From Pseudomonadota bacterium (GTDB taxonomy: Bacteria; Pseudomonadota; Gammaproteobacteria; Burkholderiales; Burkholderiaceae_C), in NCBI GenBank assembly GCA_963205335.1, contig CAUJIM010000051.1, positions 1 to 36,983 on the forward strand: DNA of 36,983 nt, read 5' to 3'. The translations under genes and the position numbers were made by a program. The stretch's first letter is position 1. Every line of letters starts with the position of its first letter. Below the pieces are notes generated by a model. That model saw only the letters and a list, made by a program, of their open reading frames with translations. It had not been told where the DNA came from and ran no database searches. Positions 1 to 9,119 of this stretch are shown here, piece by piece.

Positions 1-782
1 TCGTACAGCGGCGTGAAGTCCCCCTCGGTCAGGTCGAACAGCTGCTGGAAGCTGTCGATCACGAAGTAGGTTTGCTGGTAGCTGTCGATCTTGTAGCGCG
101 TGCGCATGGTGCGCAGCAGCTCGACGGGGCGGCGCTGCGGCTCGGGGCTGTTGACCGAGTAGGGCAGCTCGCCGGCCGAGCTCAGGATGCCGGCGCCGTA
201 GGCGCGCAGGCCGCCGCTCTCCCGGATCAGCCCGAATTCGATGGTGTACCAGTACAGCCGCGAGAGCATCTCGCAGGCGCCCAGGCGCGCGGCCTTCAGG
301 CCGCCCTCGCCGTAGCGCTGCACGTAGTCCGCGAGCTGCGGGTTGAACAGCATGGGCACGTGGCCGTAGAGGTCGTGGAACACGTCGGGCTCGACGATGT
401 ACTCGAACTCCTCGGGCTTGCGGATCCAGTCGGTCACCGGGAACTTGCGCTCGGCCAGCAGCGAGAAGAACGGCACCTCGGGGATCAGCCCGGGCACGGC
501 GACGAGCTGCCAGCGCGTGGCTCGGTAGAGCTGTTCGTTGATGTCGTCGAAGCGCGGGATGCGCTCCTTCGCGCCCAGCCTGGGCAGGGCCTCGATGAAG
601 GCGCTGCAGGCCAGGCCCGGCAGCTGCGCGGTCTGGCGCTGGTACAGGCGGTGGTAGGTGTCGTGGTCCTGCGCGGTGTAGGCGGCCCAGTTCTGCGCGC
701 AGGTGTAGTCGTCGTTGGCGCGCGCGTAGTCGCCGCGCGGCGGGCGCGCGCCTTCGCCGTAGACCACGGGCTGGACGGCCAT
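1..782 (-). CDS. phhA: Phenylalanine 4-monooxygenase (C-terminus cut by window edge)
   Basis: Iron- and pterin-dependent hydroxylase that converts L-phenylalanine to L-tyrosine in the cytoplasm, the entry step to tyrosine/homogentisate catabolism. The 260 visible residues contain the bacterial aromatic amino acid hydroxylase core. The metal ligands are readable as H136 and H141 in FHDLYGHVP and E182 in WYTIEFG, close to their places in characterised bacterial enzymes. The ATG follows the hpd stop by one base, and a strong AAGGAGG lies inside the hpd 3' end, so the two are co-transcribed and probably translationally coupled. The reading frame is still open at base 1. Bacterial homologues are usually about 270-300 residues, so only a short C-terminal part should be missing. 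Confidence 0.95.
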   Translation of the reverse strand, partial: MAVQPVVYGEGARPPRGDYARANDDYTCAQNWAAYTAQDHDTYHRLYQRQTAQLPGLACSAFIEALPRLGAKERIPRFDDINEQLYRATRWQLVAVPGLIPEVPFFSLLAERKFPVTDWIRKPEEFEYIVEPDVFHDLYGHVPMLFNPQLADYVQRYGEGGLKAARLGACEMLSRLYWYTIEFGLIRESGGLRAYGAGILSSAGELPYSVNSPEPQRRPVELLRTMRTRYKIDSYQQTYFVIDSFQQLFDLTEGDFTPLY

Positions 783-783
783 C

Positions 784-1899
784 TCAGGCCTCCTTCTTGC
801 CGACGACGCCGCGCTGCACCTGGTCGCGCTCGATCGACTCGAACAGGGCCTTGAAGTTGCCTTCGCCGAAGCCTTCGTCGCCCTGGCGCTGGATGAACTC
901 GAAGAACACCGGCCCGAGCATGGGCGTGGAGAAGATCTGCAGCAGCAGGCGCGGCGTGCCGCCCGCGGTGGTGCCGTCGAGCAGGATGCCGCGCGCCTGC
1001 AGCTCGGCCACCGGCTGGCCGTGGCCCGGCAGGCGGGTGTCCAGCATCTGGTAGTACGCCGCGTTGGGCGCGGGCGGCGTGGGCACGCCGGCCATGCCGA
1101 GGCGGTCCACCACCTCGATCAGGTTGTCGCAGCTCATGGCGATGTGCTGGATGCCTTCGCCGTTGAACTGCATCAGGAATTCCTCGATCTGGCCGCCGCC
1201 CTGGCGCGCTTCCTCGTTGAGCGGGATGCGGATCTTGCCGTCGGGCGCGGTCATGGCCTTGCTGGTGAGGCCCGTGTACTCGCCCTGGATGTCGAAGTAG
1301 CGGATCTCGCGGAAGTTGAACAGCTTTTCGTAGAAGTTCGCCCAGAAGCCCATGCGGCCGCGGTAGACGTTGTGCGTCAGGTGGTCGATCTCGCGCAGGC
1401 CGTGGCCGTAGGGGCGCGGATCGACGCCGGGCAGCCACTCGAAGTCGATGTCGTAGATCGACTCGCCGTCGCGGAAGCGGTCGATCAGGTACAGCGGCGC
1501 GCCGCCGATGCCCTTGATCGCGGGCAGGCGCAGCTCCATCGGGCCGGTGGGAATCTCGACCGGCTGCGCGCCCAGCTCCAGCGCACGCTTGTAGGCGCGC
1601 GGCGCGTTCTCCACGCGGAACGCCATGCCGCAGGCCGAGGGGCCGTGCTCGGCGGCGAAGTACGCGGCCTGGCTCCTGGGCTCGCGGTTGAGGATGAAGT
1701 TGATGCCGCCCTGGCGGTACAGCACCACGTCCTTGGAGCGATGCCGGGCCACCACGGAGAAGCCCAGCTTCTCGAACAGCGGTTCGATCACGCCGGGCGT
1801 GGGCGAGGCGAATTCGACGAACTCGAAGCCTGCCAGGCCCATGGGGTTCTCCCGGGTGGCGGTTTCATGGGCGGCTTGCGCAGGCATTGCGGCGGTCAT
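784..1899 (-). CDS. hpd: 4-hydroxyphenylpyruvate dioxygenase
   Basis: Converts 4-hydroxyphenylpyruvate to homogentisate, the second oxygenase of tyrosine breakdown. The protein (371 aa from the chosen start) has the two-domain vicinal-oxygen-chelate fold. Its iron-ligand motifs are visible as [16 protein letters not shown] and VFFEFIQ (His, His, Glu). I chose the ATG at 1899 because AGGAG lies 6-7 bases upstream. The frame stays open to an ATG at 1932, but that start has no comparable ribosome site. The sequence that aligns with the family begins about 20 residues in, at [11 protein letters not shown], so the N-terminal extension is probably unstructured. It is the first gene of the hpd-phhA operon and is divergent from an Lrp-type regulator, its likely controller. 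Confidence 0.96.
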   Translation of the reverse strand: MTAAMPAQAAHETATRENPMGLAGFEFVEFASPTPGVIEPLFEKLGFSVVARHRSKDVVLYRQGGINFILNREPRSQAAYFAAEHGPSACGMAFRVENAPRAYKRALELGAQPVEIPTGPMELRLPAIKGIGGAPLYLIDRFRDGESIYDIDFEWLPGVDPRPYGHGLREIDHLTHNVYRGRMGFWANFYEKLFNFREIRYFDIQGEYTGLTSKAMTAPDGKIRIPLNEEARQGGGQIEEFLMQFNGEGIQHIAMSCDNLIEVVDRLGMAGVPTPPAPNAAYYQMLDTRLPGHGQPVAELQARGILLDGTTAGGTPRLLLQIFSTPMLGPVFFEFIQRQGDEGFGEGNFKALFESIERDQVQRGVVGKKEA

Positions 1900-1963
1900 G
1901 CGTGTCTCCTGGTCGGTGTCGGTGGTTGCCAAACTTCGGGACTGTAGGCGCCTTCCCCGTCAT

Positions 1964-2040
1964 GTTGCATGCGAACGGTGCAGGTTATCGCCGGCCGGAT
2001 GCAATAAAGTTGCGCAAAATGACCGGCATACGCATGCAAC
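1964..2040. promoter_or_regulatory. Divergent hpd / lrp-type control region with long-armed inverted repeat
   Basis: The 157-bp gap between the divergent hpd and Lrp-type genes carries a perfect 10-bp inverted repeat: GTTGCATGCG at 1964-1973 and CGCATGCAAC at 2031-2040. Between the arms lie ATGCAA and the palindrome TTGCGCAA (about 1999-2017). Lrp/AsnC octamers commonly bind several spaced half-sites, so these are inferred operators for the adjacent regulator. I could not assign convincing -35/-10 pairs on either strand. Confidence 0.5.
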
Positions 2041-2056
2041 ACCAGGGAGTCCACGC

Positions 2057-2542
2057 ATGATGGATCAGCCGCCCCCGCTCGACAAGCTCGACCGCGCCAT
2101 CCTGCGGCGCCTGCAGGCCAACGGCCGCGAGACCTACGAGGTGATCGGTGAGCAGGTGGGCCTGTCGGCCAGTGCGGTGCTGCGCCGCGTCAAGCGCATG
2201 GAGGACGCGGGGACCATCGCGCGCTACGTGGCGCTGGTGAGCCCCGAGTCGGTGGGGCTGGCGCTCACCGCCTACCTCAACGTGCGGCTGGAGAAGAACA
2301 CCGAGACGCACAAGCGCAACCCGATGGACGCGTTTCGCGCGGCGGTGCAGACCTGGCCCGAGGTGGTCGAGTGCGCCTCGCTCACGGGCGAGATGGACTA
2401 CCTGCTGCGCGTGGTCGTGCGCGACATGGGGCACTACAGCCGCTTCGTGCTCGAGACGCTGCTCAAGCACCCGAGCGTGCAGGACTGCAAGACCAGCTTC
2501 GTGCTCGACACCGTCAAGAGCACCACGGCGATGCCGGTGTAG
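2057..2542 (+). CDS. Lrp/AsnC family transcriptional regulator, probable regulator of hpd-phhA
   Basis: A 161-aa regulator with an N-terminal winged helix-turn-helix (about residues 5-60, LDKLDRAILRRLQANGR through the recognition helix SASAVLRRVKRM). A C-terminal AsnC/RAM ligand-binding domain follows, with ECASLTGEMDYLLRV typical of the effector-binding region. AGGGAG precedes the ATG at 2057; a second ATG directly follows, so the protein could start one codon later. Divergent placement against hpd suggests local control in response to phenylalanine, tyrosine or an aromatic keto acid. The target and effector are inferred from position and family only. Confidence 0.9.
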   Translation: MMDQPPPLDKLDRAILRRLQANGRETYEVIGEQVGLSASAVLRRVKRMEDAGTIARYVALVSPESVGLALTAYLNVRLEKNTETHKRNPMDAFRAAVQTWPEVVECASLTGEMDYLLRVVVRDMGHYSRFVLETLLKHPSVQDCKTSFVLDTVKSTTAMPV

Positions 2543-2591
2543 CCGGGCAATCCGCTATCCTTGGGATCCCATTGACTCCTGCACGCCCTAC

Positions 2592-3479
2592 GTGTCAGAT
2601 CCCAACCCCGCGCGCGCCGCCGACAAGGACGACAAGCGCACGCTGCTGCAGCGCCTGGTGGAGTTCCTCCACCCCGGCCCCGACTCCACCGACGAGCTGA
2701 TCGCCACGCTCGCCGAGGCCGAGGACAACGAGGTCATCCACACCGACTCGCGCGTCATGCTCGAACGCGTGCTGCACATGGCGGAGATGACCGCCGCCGA
2801 CGTGCTGGTGCCGGTGACGCGCATCGACATGCTCGACATCGACGCCGAGCGCGAGGAGCTGGTCAACCAGGTGATACGCACCGCGCACTCGCGCTTCCCG
2901 GTGGTGCAGGGCGCGCGCGACAACATCATCGGCATCCTGCTGGCCAAGGACCTGCTCAAGCTGCAGCGCGTGCCCGAGCTGAGCCTGCGCACGCTGGTGC
3001 GCCCGGCGCTGTTCGTGCCCGAGAACAAGGACCTGCAGGCGCTGCTGCGCGAGTTCCGCGCCACGCGCAACCACATGGCCATCGTGGTCGACGAGTTCGG
3101 CCGCATCGCCGGGCTGGTCACCTTCGAGGACGTGATCGAGCAGATCGTCGGCGAGATCGAGGACGAGTTCGACACCGAGGACGAGCCCGAGGGCGACATC
3201 TTCGCGCTGGCCGACGACACCTGGCGCGTGAGCGGCGACACGCCGGTCGAGCGCGTGGCCGAGAGCTTCGGCTGCACGCTGGCCGGCAGCGACGGCACGG
3301 AGCCCTTCGACACCATCGGCGGCCTGATCGCGCACGAGATGGGCCACATGCCGCGCCGCGGCGAGTCGCTGGTGCTCGGCGGCCTGCGCTTCAGCGTGCT
3401 GCACAACAAGGGCGGTGCGGTGCGCTGGTTCAAGGTCACGCCGGTGCCGGCCGGCGCGGCGCCCGACGACGCCGGCTGA
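2592..3479 (+). CDS. corC: CorC/HlyC-type CBS-domain protein
   Basis: A 295-aa cytosolic protein with paired CBS domains (about residues 60-185, including [16 protein letters not shown] and [16 protein letters not shown]). A C-terminal CorC_HlyC (transporter-associated) domain follows, with [13 protein letters not shown] and the [16 protein letters not shown] region. Members are linked to magnesium/cobalt efflux, and the family is often encoded next to lnt. The start is a GTG at 2592, the first initiation codon before the conserved sequence; no strong Shine-Dalgarno is seen. The TGA overlaps the lnt ATG by one base, indicating a coupled corC-lnt unit. Confidence 0.92.
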   Translation: MSDPNPARAADKDDKRTLLQRLVEFLHPGPDSTDELIATLAEAEDNEVIHTDSRVMLERVLHMAEMTAADVLVPVTRIDMLDIDAEREELVNQVIRTAHSRFPVVQGARDNIIGILLAKDLLKLQRVPELSLRTLVRPALFVPENKDLQALLREFRATRNHMAIVVDEFGRIAGLVTFEDVIEQIVGEIEDEFDTEDEPEGDIFALADDTWRVSGDTPVERVAESFGCTLAGSDGTEPFDTIGGLIAHEMGHMPRRGESLVLGGLRFSVLHNKGGAVRWFKVTPVPAGAAPDDAG

Positions 3480-5038
3480 TGCGGCCGGCGCGGCGGCTCA
3501 TGGCGTCGTGGGCGCTGCTGCCCGCGGCGCTGCTCGCCGGGCTGGCGCAGGCGGTCTCGATCGCCGCGCCCTGGAGCGGCGAGCCGCTGTGGTGGCTGCA
3601 GGTCGCGTCGCTCGCGCTGTTCGCGCGCCTGCTGCTGGCGGCGCCCGGCTGGCGCGGCGCCGCCCTGCTGGGCTGGGTGTTCGCCACCGCCTGGCTCGCC
3701 GGCACCTTCTGGTGGCTCTTCATCTCCATGCACACCTACGGCGGGCTCGCGGCCCCGCTGGCCGGCGCCGCGGTGCTGGGCCTGGCCATGTTCCTCGGCA
3801 GCTACTACGCGCTGGTTTCGGGGTTGTTTCGGGCCCTGGCGCCCGCGCATCAAGCGCTGGCAGCTCTCTTTTTTGCACTTTTGTGGCTGCTTGCGGAACT
3901 GGCGCGCGGACAGTGGTGGACCGGCTTCCCCTGGGGCGCGGGCGGCTATGCCCACGTCGACGGGCCGCTGGCGGTGCTCGCGCCCTTCGTCGGCGTCTAT
4001 GGGCTGGGCGCCGTCGCGGCGGCGCTGGCCATGGCGCTGGCGCACTGGCGCGCGGGCGCCCTGCGGCGCCCGCGGTGGTGGCTGGCGGTGGCGTTGCTGG
4101 CCGCGGCGTGGCAGGGGCTGGCGTGGCAGCAGGAGCGGCTGGCGGCGCAGGCCCGGGTCCACCCGCCCCTGTCGCTCGCGCTCCTGCAGGGCAACATCCC
4201 GCAGGACGAGAAATTCCAGCCCGGCAGCGGCGTGCCGCTGGCCCTGGACTGGTACGGCGAGCGGCTGCGCCAGGCCAGCGCGCGGCTCGTCGTCGCGCCC
4301 GAGACGGCCATTCCGCTGCTGCCGCAGGAGCTGGCCCCCGGCTACCTCGAGCGCATCACCGCGCGCTACACCGCGGGCGGGCAGGCGCTGCTGCTCGGCC
4401 TGCCGCTGGGCGACGCGCGCGAGGGCTACACCAATTCGGTCTGGGGCTTCGCGCCGGGCGAGCCGCGGCCCTACCGCTACGACAAGCACCACCTGGTGCC
4501 GTTCGGCGAATTCATCCCGCCGCTGTTCCGCTGGTTCACCGAGATGCTGCGCATTCCGCTGGGCGACTTCAACCGCGGCGCCGTGGGGCAGCCGTCGTTC
4601 GCCTGGGCGGGAGAGCGCATCGCGCCCAACGTCTGCTACGAGGACCTCTTCGGCGAGGAGCTCGCCGTGCGCTTTCGCGATGCGGCGCAGGCCCCCACCA
4701 TCATGGTCAACCTGAGCAACATCGGCTGGTTCGGCGACACCGTGGCCGTGGCCCAGCACCTGGCGATCAGCCGCATGCGCGCGCTCGAATTCCAGCGCCC
4801 CATGGTGCGCGCCACCAATACCGGCGCCACGGCGGTGATCGACCACCGCGCCCGCGTGCGCGCGCGGCTGGCGCCCTTCGAGCGCGCGGTGCTCGACACC
4901 GAGGTGCGCGGCGTGGCCGGGCCGGTGACGCCCTACGCCTGGTGGGCCGCGCGCTGGGGCCTGGCGCCGCTGTGGGCGCTGGGGCTCGCCGCCGCCCTGC
5001 TGGCCCTCGTGCGGCGGGTGCGCCGCGACAACGGATAA
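3479..5038 (+). CDS. lnt: Apolipoprotein N-acyltransferase
   Basis: Inner-membrane enzyme that adds the third acyl chain to the N-terminal cysteine of lipoproteins, needed for Lol-dependent sorting to the outer membrane. The 519-aa protein has an N-terminal multi-helix membrane region (about residues 8-215) followed by a periplasmic nitrilase-like domain. The catalytic triad is readable as E275 (APETAIPL), K336 ([12 protein letters not shown]) and C386 (NVCYEDLF), matching the family spacing. Length is normal. It overlaps corC by one base. Codons for about residues 124-133 fall in one of the dispersed repeats described at 3851-3868, which here encodes part of a hydrophobic segment. Confidence 0.96.
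   Translation: MRPARRLMASWALLPAALLAGLAQAVSIAAPWSGEPLWWLQVASLALFARLLLAAPGWRGAALLGWVFATAWLAGTFWWLFISMHTYGGLAAPLAGAAVLGLAMFLGSYYALVSGLFRALAPAHQALAALFFALLWLLAELARGQWWTGFPWGAGGYAHVDGPLAVLAPFVGVYGLGAVAAALAMALAHWRAGALRRPRWWLAVALLAAAWQGLAWQQERLAAQARVHPPLSLALLQGNIPQDEKFQPGSGVPLALDWYGERLRQASARLVVAPETAIPLLPQELAPGYLERITARYTAGGQALLLGLPLGDAREGYTNSVWGFAPGEPRPYRYDKHHLVPFGEFIPPLFRWFTEMLRIPLGDFNRGAVGQPSFAWAGERIAPNVCYEDLFGEELAVRFRDAAQAPTIMVNLSNIGWFGDTVAVAQHLAISRMRALEFQRPMVRATNTGATAVIDHRARVRARLAPFERAVLDTEVRGVAGPVTPYAWWAARWGLAPLWALGLAAALLALVRRVRRDNG
3851..3868 (+). repeat. Dispersed CAAGCGC-N4-AGCT repeat, copy A (inside lnt)
   Basis: CAAGCGC, a TGGC spacer, then AGCTCTC and a T-rich run (to about 3874) that stands out from the GC-rich lnt context. 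It matches the core of the other four copies with the same 4-nt spacing. It lies in frame within a membrane segment. Confidence 0.55.
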
Positions 5039-5098
5039 TCCACCTTTTGTCGGTACGAGGCGTCCGCCCGGCGCCCTGGCCGCACACCACTATTGACA

Positions 5099-5620
5099 AT
5101 GGCCGAATCCTTCACCTACGACCAGCTCATCGCCTCCGGCGAAGGGCGCCTGTTTGGCCCCGATGCCGGCCGCCTGCCGCTGCCGCCGATGCTGATGTTC
5201 GACCGCATCACCTCGATCGACAACGAGGGCGGCATGCACAACCAGGGCAAGATCGTCGCCGAGCTGGACGTGCGGCCCGACCTGTGGTTCTTCGCCTGCC
5301 ACTTCCGCGGCGACCCGGTGATGCCCGGCTGCCTCGGGCTGGACGCGATGTGGCAGCTGATCGGCTTCTACCTCACCTGGCTGCGGCTGCCGGGGCGCGG
5401 GCGCGCGCTGGGCGCGGGCGAGGTCAAGTTCACCGGCGAGGTCGGCCCCGAAGTGAAACTGGTGCGCTACGAGATCGACATCAAGCGCGTCATCAAGCGC
5501 AAGCTGAACATGGCGATCGGCGATGCGCGGCTGCTGGCCGACGGCAAGGAGATTTACGTGGCCCACGACCTGCGTGTAGGCTTGTTCCTGCGCGGAGGGG
5601 GCGACAAGGACGCAGCATGA
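5099..5620 (+). CDS. fabA: 3-hydroxydecanoyl-ACP dehydratase/isomerase
   Basis: Bifunctional dehydratase and trans-2/cis-3 decenoyl-ACP isomerase that starts the anaerobic-type unsaturated fatty-acid branch. The 173-aa hot-dog protein carries the active-site sequence [20 protein letters not shown] with H68 and D82, two positions earlier than H70/D84 of the E. coli enzyme. I start at ATG 5099; a TTG two codons earlier is possible but less likely. The stop overlaps the fabB ATG (ATGA), so the two are translationally coupled. The gene lies 60 bp after lnt; no clear separate promoter was seen. Confidence 0.97.
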   Translation: MAESFTYDQLIASGEGRLFGPDAGRLPLPPMLMFDRITSIDNEGGMHNQGKIVAELDVRPDLWFFACHFRGDPVMPGCLGLDAMWQLIGFYLTWLRLPGRGRALGAGEVKFTGEVGPEVKLVRYEIDIKRVIKRKLNMAIGDARLLADGKEIYVAHDLRVGLFLRGGGDKDAA

Positions 5621-6837
5621 ACACGAAGCGGGTGGTGATCACCGGCGCGGGCATCGTCTCGTGCATCGGCAATGACCTGGCGGCGGTCGAGGCGTCGCTG
5701 CGCGAGGGCAGGAGCGGCATCCGCGCGGTGCCCGAGTTCACCGCCCTCGGCCTGCGCAGCCAGGTCGCGGGCGTGCCCGAGATCGACATCGGGGCGCGCA
5801 TCGACCGCAAGCAGTTGCGCTTCATGGGCGACGCGGCCGCCTACGCCCAGATCGCGCTCGAGGACGCCATCGCGCAGTCCGGCCTCGCGCCGGAGCAGGT
5901 CAGCCACCCGCGCACCGGCCTCATCATGGGCTCGGGCGGCGGCTCGCCGGCCAACCAGATCGAGGCCGCCGACACGCTGCGCGAGAAGGGCATCCGCCGC
6001 GTCGGGCCCTACCAGGTCACGCGCTGCATGAGCTCCACCGTCTCGGCGTGCCTGGCGACCAACTTCAAGGTCAAGGGCATCAACTACTCCATCACCTCGG
6101 CCTGCTCCACCTCGGCGCACTGCATCGGCGCGGCGGCGCAGCAGATCGCCTGGGGCATGCAGGACGTGATGTTCGCCGGCGGCGGCGAGGAGCTCTCCTG
6201 GGGCATGGCGCTGCTGTTCGACGGCATGGGCGCCATGTCCAGCAAGTACAACGCCACGCCGGAAAAGGCCTCGCGCGCCTACGACGCCCAGCGCGACGGC
6301 TTCGTGCTCTCGGGCGGCGGCGGCGCGGTGGTGCTCGAAAGCCTGGAACATGCCGAGCGGCGCGGCGCCACCATCCTCGCGGAGGTGGTCGGCTTCGGCG
6401 CCACGAGCGACGGCGAGGACATGGTCGCCCCCTCGGGCGACGGTGCCGTGGCCTGCATGCGCCAGGCCATCGCCGGGCTCGAAGGCCCGATCGACTACAT
6501 CAACACCCACGGCACATCCACGCCCGTCGGCGACATGCAGGAAGTGCGCGCCATGCAGACGGTGTTCGGCAGCGCGGTGCCGCCGTTCTCCAGCACCAAG
6601 TCGCTCACCGGCCATTCGCTGGGCGCCACCGGCGTGCAGGAGGCGATCTACTGCCTGATCATGCTGCAGCAAGGCTTCATCGCCGGATCGGTCAACGTCG
6701 AGACGCCCGATGCGGCGCTGGGCGACATGCCGCTGGTCACGCGTACGCGCGACGCGCGCCTGAGCACCGTGCTGTCCAACAGCTTCGGCTTCGGCGGCAC
6801 CAACGCCAGCCTGGTGCTGCGCCGCTGGCAGGATTGA
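5617..6837 (+). CDS. fabB: 3-oxoacyl-ACP synthase I
   Basis: Elongating condensing enzyme required with FabA for unsaturated fatty-acid synthesis. The 406-aa product is the same length as E. coli FabB. It shows the Cys-His-His triad at the same numbers: C163 in [11 protein letters not shown]298 in [11 protein letters not shown] and H333 in [11 protein letters not shown]. The start ATG overlaps the fabA stop by four bases. A possible alternative frame opens far upstream but only reads through lnt and fabA as a shadow. A 63-bp intergenic repeat begins 37 bases after the stop codon. Confidence 0.97.
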   Translation: MNTKRVVITGAGIVSCIGNDLAAVEASLREGRSGIRAVPEFTALGLRSQVAGVPEIDIGARIDRKQLRFMGDAAAYAQIALEDAIAQSGLAPEQVSHPRTGLIMGSGGGSPANQIEAADTLREKGIRRVGPYQVTRCMSSTVSACLATNFKVKGINYSITSACSTSAHCIGAAAQQIAWGMQDVMFAGGGEELSWGMALLFDGMGAMSSKYNATPEKASRAYDAQRDGFVLSGGGGAVVLESLEHAERRGATILAEVVGFGATSDGEDMVAPSGDGAVACMRQAIAGLEGPIDYINTHGTSTPVGDMQEVRAMQTVFGSAVPPFSSTKSLTGHSLGATGVQEAIYCLIMLQQGFIAGSVNVETPDAALGDMPLVTRTRDARLSTVLSNSFGFGGTNASLVLRRWQD

Positions 6838-6874
6838 CCCCGCGGCACGGCCGCCGGACTCGGAATCGGTTCTT

Positions 6875-6937
6875 CATGACGCATCGCGTCGGCCGCGGCG
6901 CATGAAACCGGCGCGCCCCAGGCCAGGGCCACCGCGC
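6875..6937 (+). repeat. 63-bp intergenic repeat, copy 1 (3' of fabB)
   Basis: About 55 of 63 bases are identical to 14720-14782, by eye. The first half can fold: CATG.CGC pairs with GCGCATG around an inner CGCG/CGCG stem. It lies between the convergent fabB and hemerythrin genes, where a 3'-end or termination role would make sense. Confidence 0.6.
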
Positions 6938-6974
6938 CTGACTTTCGAGACGGTTACTCAGGGGGTGTTGTGCT

Positions 6975-7568
6975 TCAGGCGGCGGATCGGCCGCCCAGGC
7001 CGATGGGGCTGGGCGCGTTGCGCACGATGCGGCTGAACAGGCGCTCGTACTCCGGGTCGAGCGTCGCGCCCTGCGCCAGCGGGTCGCGGTTCTCGGCGAA
7101 TGCCGCGTCCATCGCGGCCCAGTCCTCGGGCGTGAAGTGCTTCTGCGCGGCGGGGATGATGACCACCTCCTCCAGCCGCATGTGCTCCAGGTAGAAGGTG
7201 ATGTAGTCGCCGAGCGCCTTGGTGAATGCCTCGCGGCGGCTCTCGCCCATCAGCTCCCAGGCCAGCAGCAGGTGCTGCAGGTCGCGCACCGCCTTTTCGC
7301 CGCCGGCGTGGTCGCGCTCCAGTTGCTCCAGCGTCTGCGCGAGCTCGGGCGCGCGCTGCATCACGGGAGGAAACAGCAGCTGCGATTCCTTGGGGTGGTG
7401 CTGGCGCTCGGGGACCTCGTCGATGTAGAACAGCATCGCGCGCATCGCGTCGAAGTACTGCTGCGGGTCTTCGTCGGGCCCGCGCTGGAGCATCAGGCGC
7501 AGCGATCGCAGCACGGCAGCGATCGAAAAATGTTCTTCGCGGATCACGTGCAGCGCAGTGGACGACAT
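6975..7568 (-). CDS. Hemerythrin HHE cation-binding domain protein
   Basis: A 197-aa soluble protein with a four-helix HHE domain. Candidate di-iron ligands are H13 (REEHF), H57 and E61 (RQHHPKES), H87 (RDHAGGE), and H129 and E133 (YLEHMRLEEVV). The start ATG at 7568 has GAAAGG about 6 bases upstream. An in-frame ATG near 7640 would add 24 non-conserved residues that read through the upstream control site. Bacterial HHE proteins are linked to oxygen, NO or iron handling; the specific role here is unknown. An FNR/Dnr-like site 59-72 bases upstream fits expression under low oxygen or nitrosative stress. Confidence 0.88.
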   Translation of the reverse strand: MSSTALHVIREEHFSIAAVLRSLRLMLQRGPDEDPQQYFDAMRAMLFYIDEVPERQHHPKESQLLFPPVMQRAPELAQTLEQLERDHAGGEKAVRDLQHLLLAWELMGESRREAFTKALGDYITFYLEHMRLEEVVIIPAAQKHFTPEDWAAMDAAFAENRDPLAQGATLDPEYERLFSRIVRNAPSPIGLGGRSAA

Positions 7569-7626
7569 GAGAGCCTTTCTTCGGGTTCGACAGGTTGCAG
7601 CGTGACAGGCCGCCGGGGAAATGTCC

Positions 7627-7640
7627 ATGATCCAGGTCAA
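7627..7640 (-). promoter_or_regulatory. FNR/ANR/Dnr-type box upstream of the hemerythrin gene
   Basis: On the minus strand the sequence is TTGACCTGGATCAT. It fits the Crp/FNR consensus TTGAT-N4-ATCAA with exact 4-nt spacing and two mismatches. It lies 59-72 bases upstream of the hemerythrin ATG, a position consistent with activation. The rest of the 243-bp divergent gap holds a TACAAT -10-like element at 7690-7695 (plus strand) for the exporter gene and a GC-rich leader in which I see no conserved riboswitch core. Confidence 0.5.
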
Positions 7641-7811
7641 TGAAGTCCGATGTGCCCGGCGCCCGCGGCGCCGCGGCGGGCGGGCTCGCTACAATCCGCG
7701 CGCCGTGGCGCCCGCGGCGGCCATACCCGACAAGACCCTTGATCGCGGCGTCTCCGACCTGGCCGGAAGCACGCGGCGGTCCACCGCCTGCACGCCAGCC
7801 CTCGAACCAGC

Positions 7812-8390
7812 ATGGAAGCACTCCTCGTCTCCACGGGCGTCGTCGCCCTCGCCGAGATCGGCGACAAGACGCAGCTGCTCGCCTTCCTCCTGGCCGCGCG
7901 GTTCAAGAAACCGGTGCCCATCGTTCTCGGCATCCTGGCGGCCACGCTGGTGAACCACGGGCTCGCCGGAGCGCTCGGGGCGTGGATCGTGCAGACGGTC
8001 AGCGCGGGCGTCCTGCGCTGGGTGCTGGGCCTGTCGTTCGTCGGCATGGCGCTCTGGACGCTGATCCCCGACCGGGTCGACGAGGGCGCGGCGCCGATGG
8101 CCCAGCGCCTGGGCGTGTTCGGCGCGACCCTGGTGACCTTCTTCCTCGCCGAGATGGGCGACAAGACGCAGGTCGCCACGGTGGCGATGGCGGCGCACTA
8201 CGGCATGCCGGTGCTGGTCGTGATCGGCACCACCCTGGGCATGCTGATCGCCGACGTGCCGGCCGTGTTCGTCGGCGACCGGCTGGCCAGCCGCATCCCG
8301 ATGAAGCTGGTGCACTCGGTCGCTGCCGCGGTCTTCGTGCTGCTGGGTGCCGCCACCCTGCTGGGCGCCGGAGCGAACCTCGGGCTGTGA
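7812..8390 (+). CDS. UPF0016/GDT1 (TMEM165-type) membrane protein, probable Mn2+ exporter
   Basis: A 192-aa protein of six predicted hydrophobic segments in two homologous halves. Each half carries the family signature: EIGDKT at residues 15-20 and EMGDKT at residues 114-119. The acidic residues of these motifs form the cation path in the family, whose bacterial members export manganese; some eukaryotic members also move calcium. The central loop (about residues 85-100) is short and charged. The ATG is preceded by a roughly 110-base GC-rich leader. No partner transporter gene is adjacent; the minus-strand YqjD-like trio converges on its 3' end. Confidence 0.88.
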   Translation: MEALLVSTGVVALAEIGDKTQLLAFLLAARFKKPVPIVLGILAATLVNHGLAGALGAWIVQTVSAGVLRWVLGLSFVGMALWTLIPDRVDEGAAPMAQRLGVFGATLVTFFLAEMGDKTQVATVAMAAHYGMPVLVVIGTTLGMLIADVPAVFVGDRLASRIPMKLVHSVAAAVFVLLGAATLLGAGANLGL

Positions 8391-8416
8391 GGCGGCCGGG
8401 GGCCGGGGGCCGGGTG

Positions 8417-8689
8417 CTACGGGCGCCGCGCCTGCACGATCAGGGGCAGCAGCACGCCCGCCCAGCGGACCAGGCGGGCCGGGCCCGCCAGAGTGAGCAG
8501 CGCCACCGCGGCGGCCGTGGTCAGCGGGTGCAGCCGCGCGAACGCCCACAGGCGATCGGGCAGCGGGTCTCGCGGATCGACGCGGTCGCCCGGCGCGCTG
8601 CGGCGCGAGCGCAGGCGTTCGCGCTGCGCGGCGATGCGCTCGAGCAGCGCCTGCTGCTCCGGCGTCGGGGGCGTGCGGGAAGCGGGCAT
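8417..8689 (-). CDS. YqjK-like small membrane-associated protein
   Basis: A 90-aa protein, third gene of a minus-strand trio. Residues 12-30 (QQALLERIAAQRERLRSRR) form a charged helix, followed by a hydrophobic stretch (about 55-85) ending in PARLVRWAGVLL. The arrangement and the LVRWA motif resemble E. coli YqjK, and the neighbours match YqjD and YqjE. Its ATG overlaps the TGA of the upstream gene by one base, so it is translationally coupled. It is too short and divergent to assign by motif alone; context is the main argument. Function unknown. Confidence 0.7.
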   Translation of the reverse strand: MPASRTPPTPEQQALLERIAAQRERLRSRRSAPGDRVDPRDPLPDRLWAFARLHPLTTAAAVALLTLAGPARLVRWAGVLLPLIVQARRP

Positions 8690-9084
8690 CAGAGTTGCTC
8701 CTTGAGCATGCGCCAGTCCTCGGCCAGTTCCTTGCGCGTCAGCGCGAAGACGTCGCGGGCCCGGCGGGCGAGCGACACCAGCAGCGCGAGCACCACGGCG
8801 CACGCCGCGAACCAGACGCCTGCCAGGATCCAGGCCACCAGCGCGCGCTGGGGCGTGTCCCAGAACTGCACCAGGATGGCCGCCGACAGCAGCAGCAGGG
8901 CCACCAGCGCCAGGGCGCCGAAGAGCACCAGCAGCAGCGCCAGCAGCGCCAGGCTGCGCCGGTGCCCGGCCCATTCGAGGCGTGCCAGCGCGATCCGGTC
9001 CTCGGCGGCGGCGATGCCCTCGGTCGCGGTGGCGCGCCAGTGCGTGGCCCAGCGGCCGATGCTCAGCAGGGAAACCCAGTTCAT
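8689..9084 (-). CDS. YqjE-like phage-holin-family inner membrane protein
   Basis: A 131-aa protein with an N-terminal amphipathic region, two long hydrophobic segments (about residues 45-75 and 80-110) and a charged C-terminal helix ending RKELAEDWRMLKEQL. This is the pattern of the Phage_holin_3_6/YqjE family, which despite the name is not a lysis gene. I chose ATG 9084 (MNWVSLL); a GTG three codons earlier (9093) is an alternative, and neither has a good Shine-Dalgarno. It sits 35 bases downstream of the DUF883 gene and overlaps the YqjK-like gene. E. coli counterparts sit in the inner membrane and are stationary-phase linked. Confidence 0.82.
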   Translation of the reverse strand: MNWVSLLSIGRWATHWRATATEGIAAAEDRIALARLEWAGHRRSLALLALLLVLFGALALVALLLLSAAILVQFWDTPQRALVAWILAGVWFAACAVVLALLVSLARRARDVFALTRKELAEDWRMLKEQL

Positions 9085-9119
9085 GCGTGCCACGTGTTCG
9101 TCGCGGACGCTCGGCAGGG

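Noticed and set aside
72..854. Long plus-strand reading frame opposite phhA (and similar long antisense frames opposite hpd, lnt, fabB, bkd, glyS, the rfb genes)
   Set aside because: These are high-GC antisense shadows with Arg/Ala/His-rich or Val/Leu/Gln-rich compositions, while the opposite strand encodes recognised enzymes with intact motifs.
7696..7811. Manganese (yybP-ykoY) riboswitch in the leader of the UPF0016 exporter gene
   Set aside because: The leader is GC-rich and of suitable length, but I could not find the conserved GGGGAGUA-type core. A covariance-model search would settle it.
8689..9084. Prophage holin
   Set aside because: The family name includes phage holin, but the gene sits in a yqjD-yqjE-yqjK-like trio with no other phage genes nearby.
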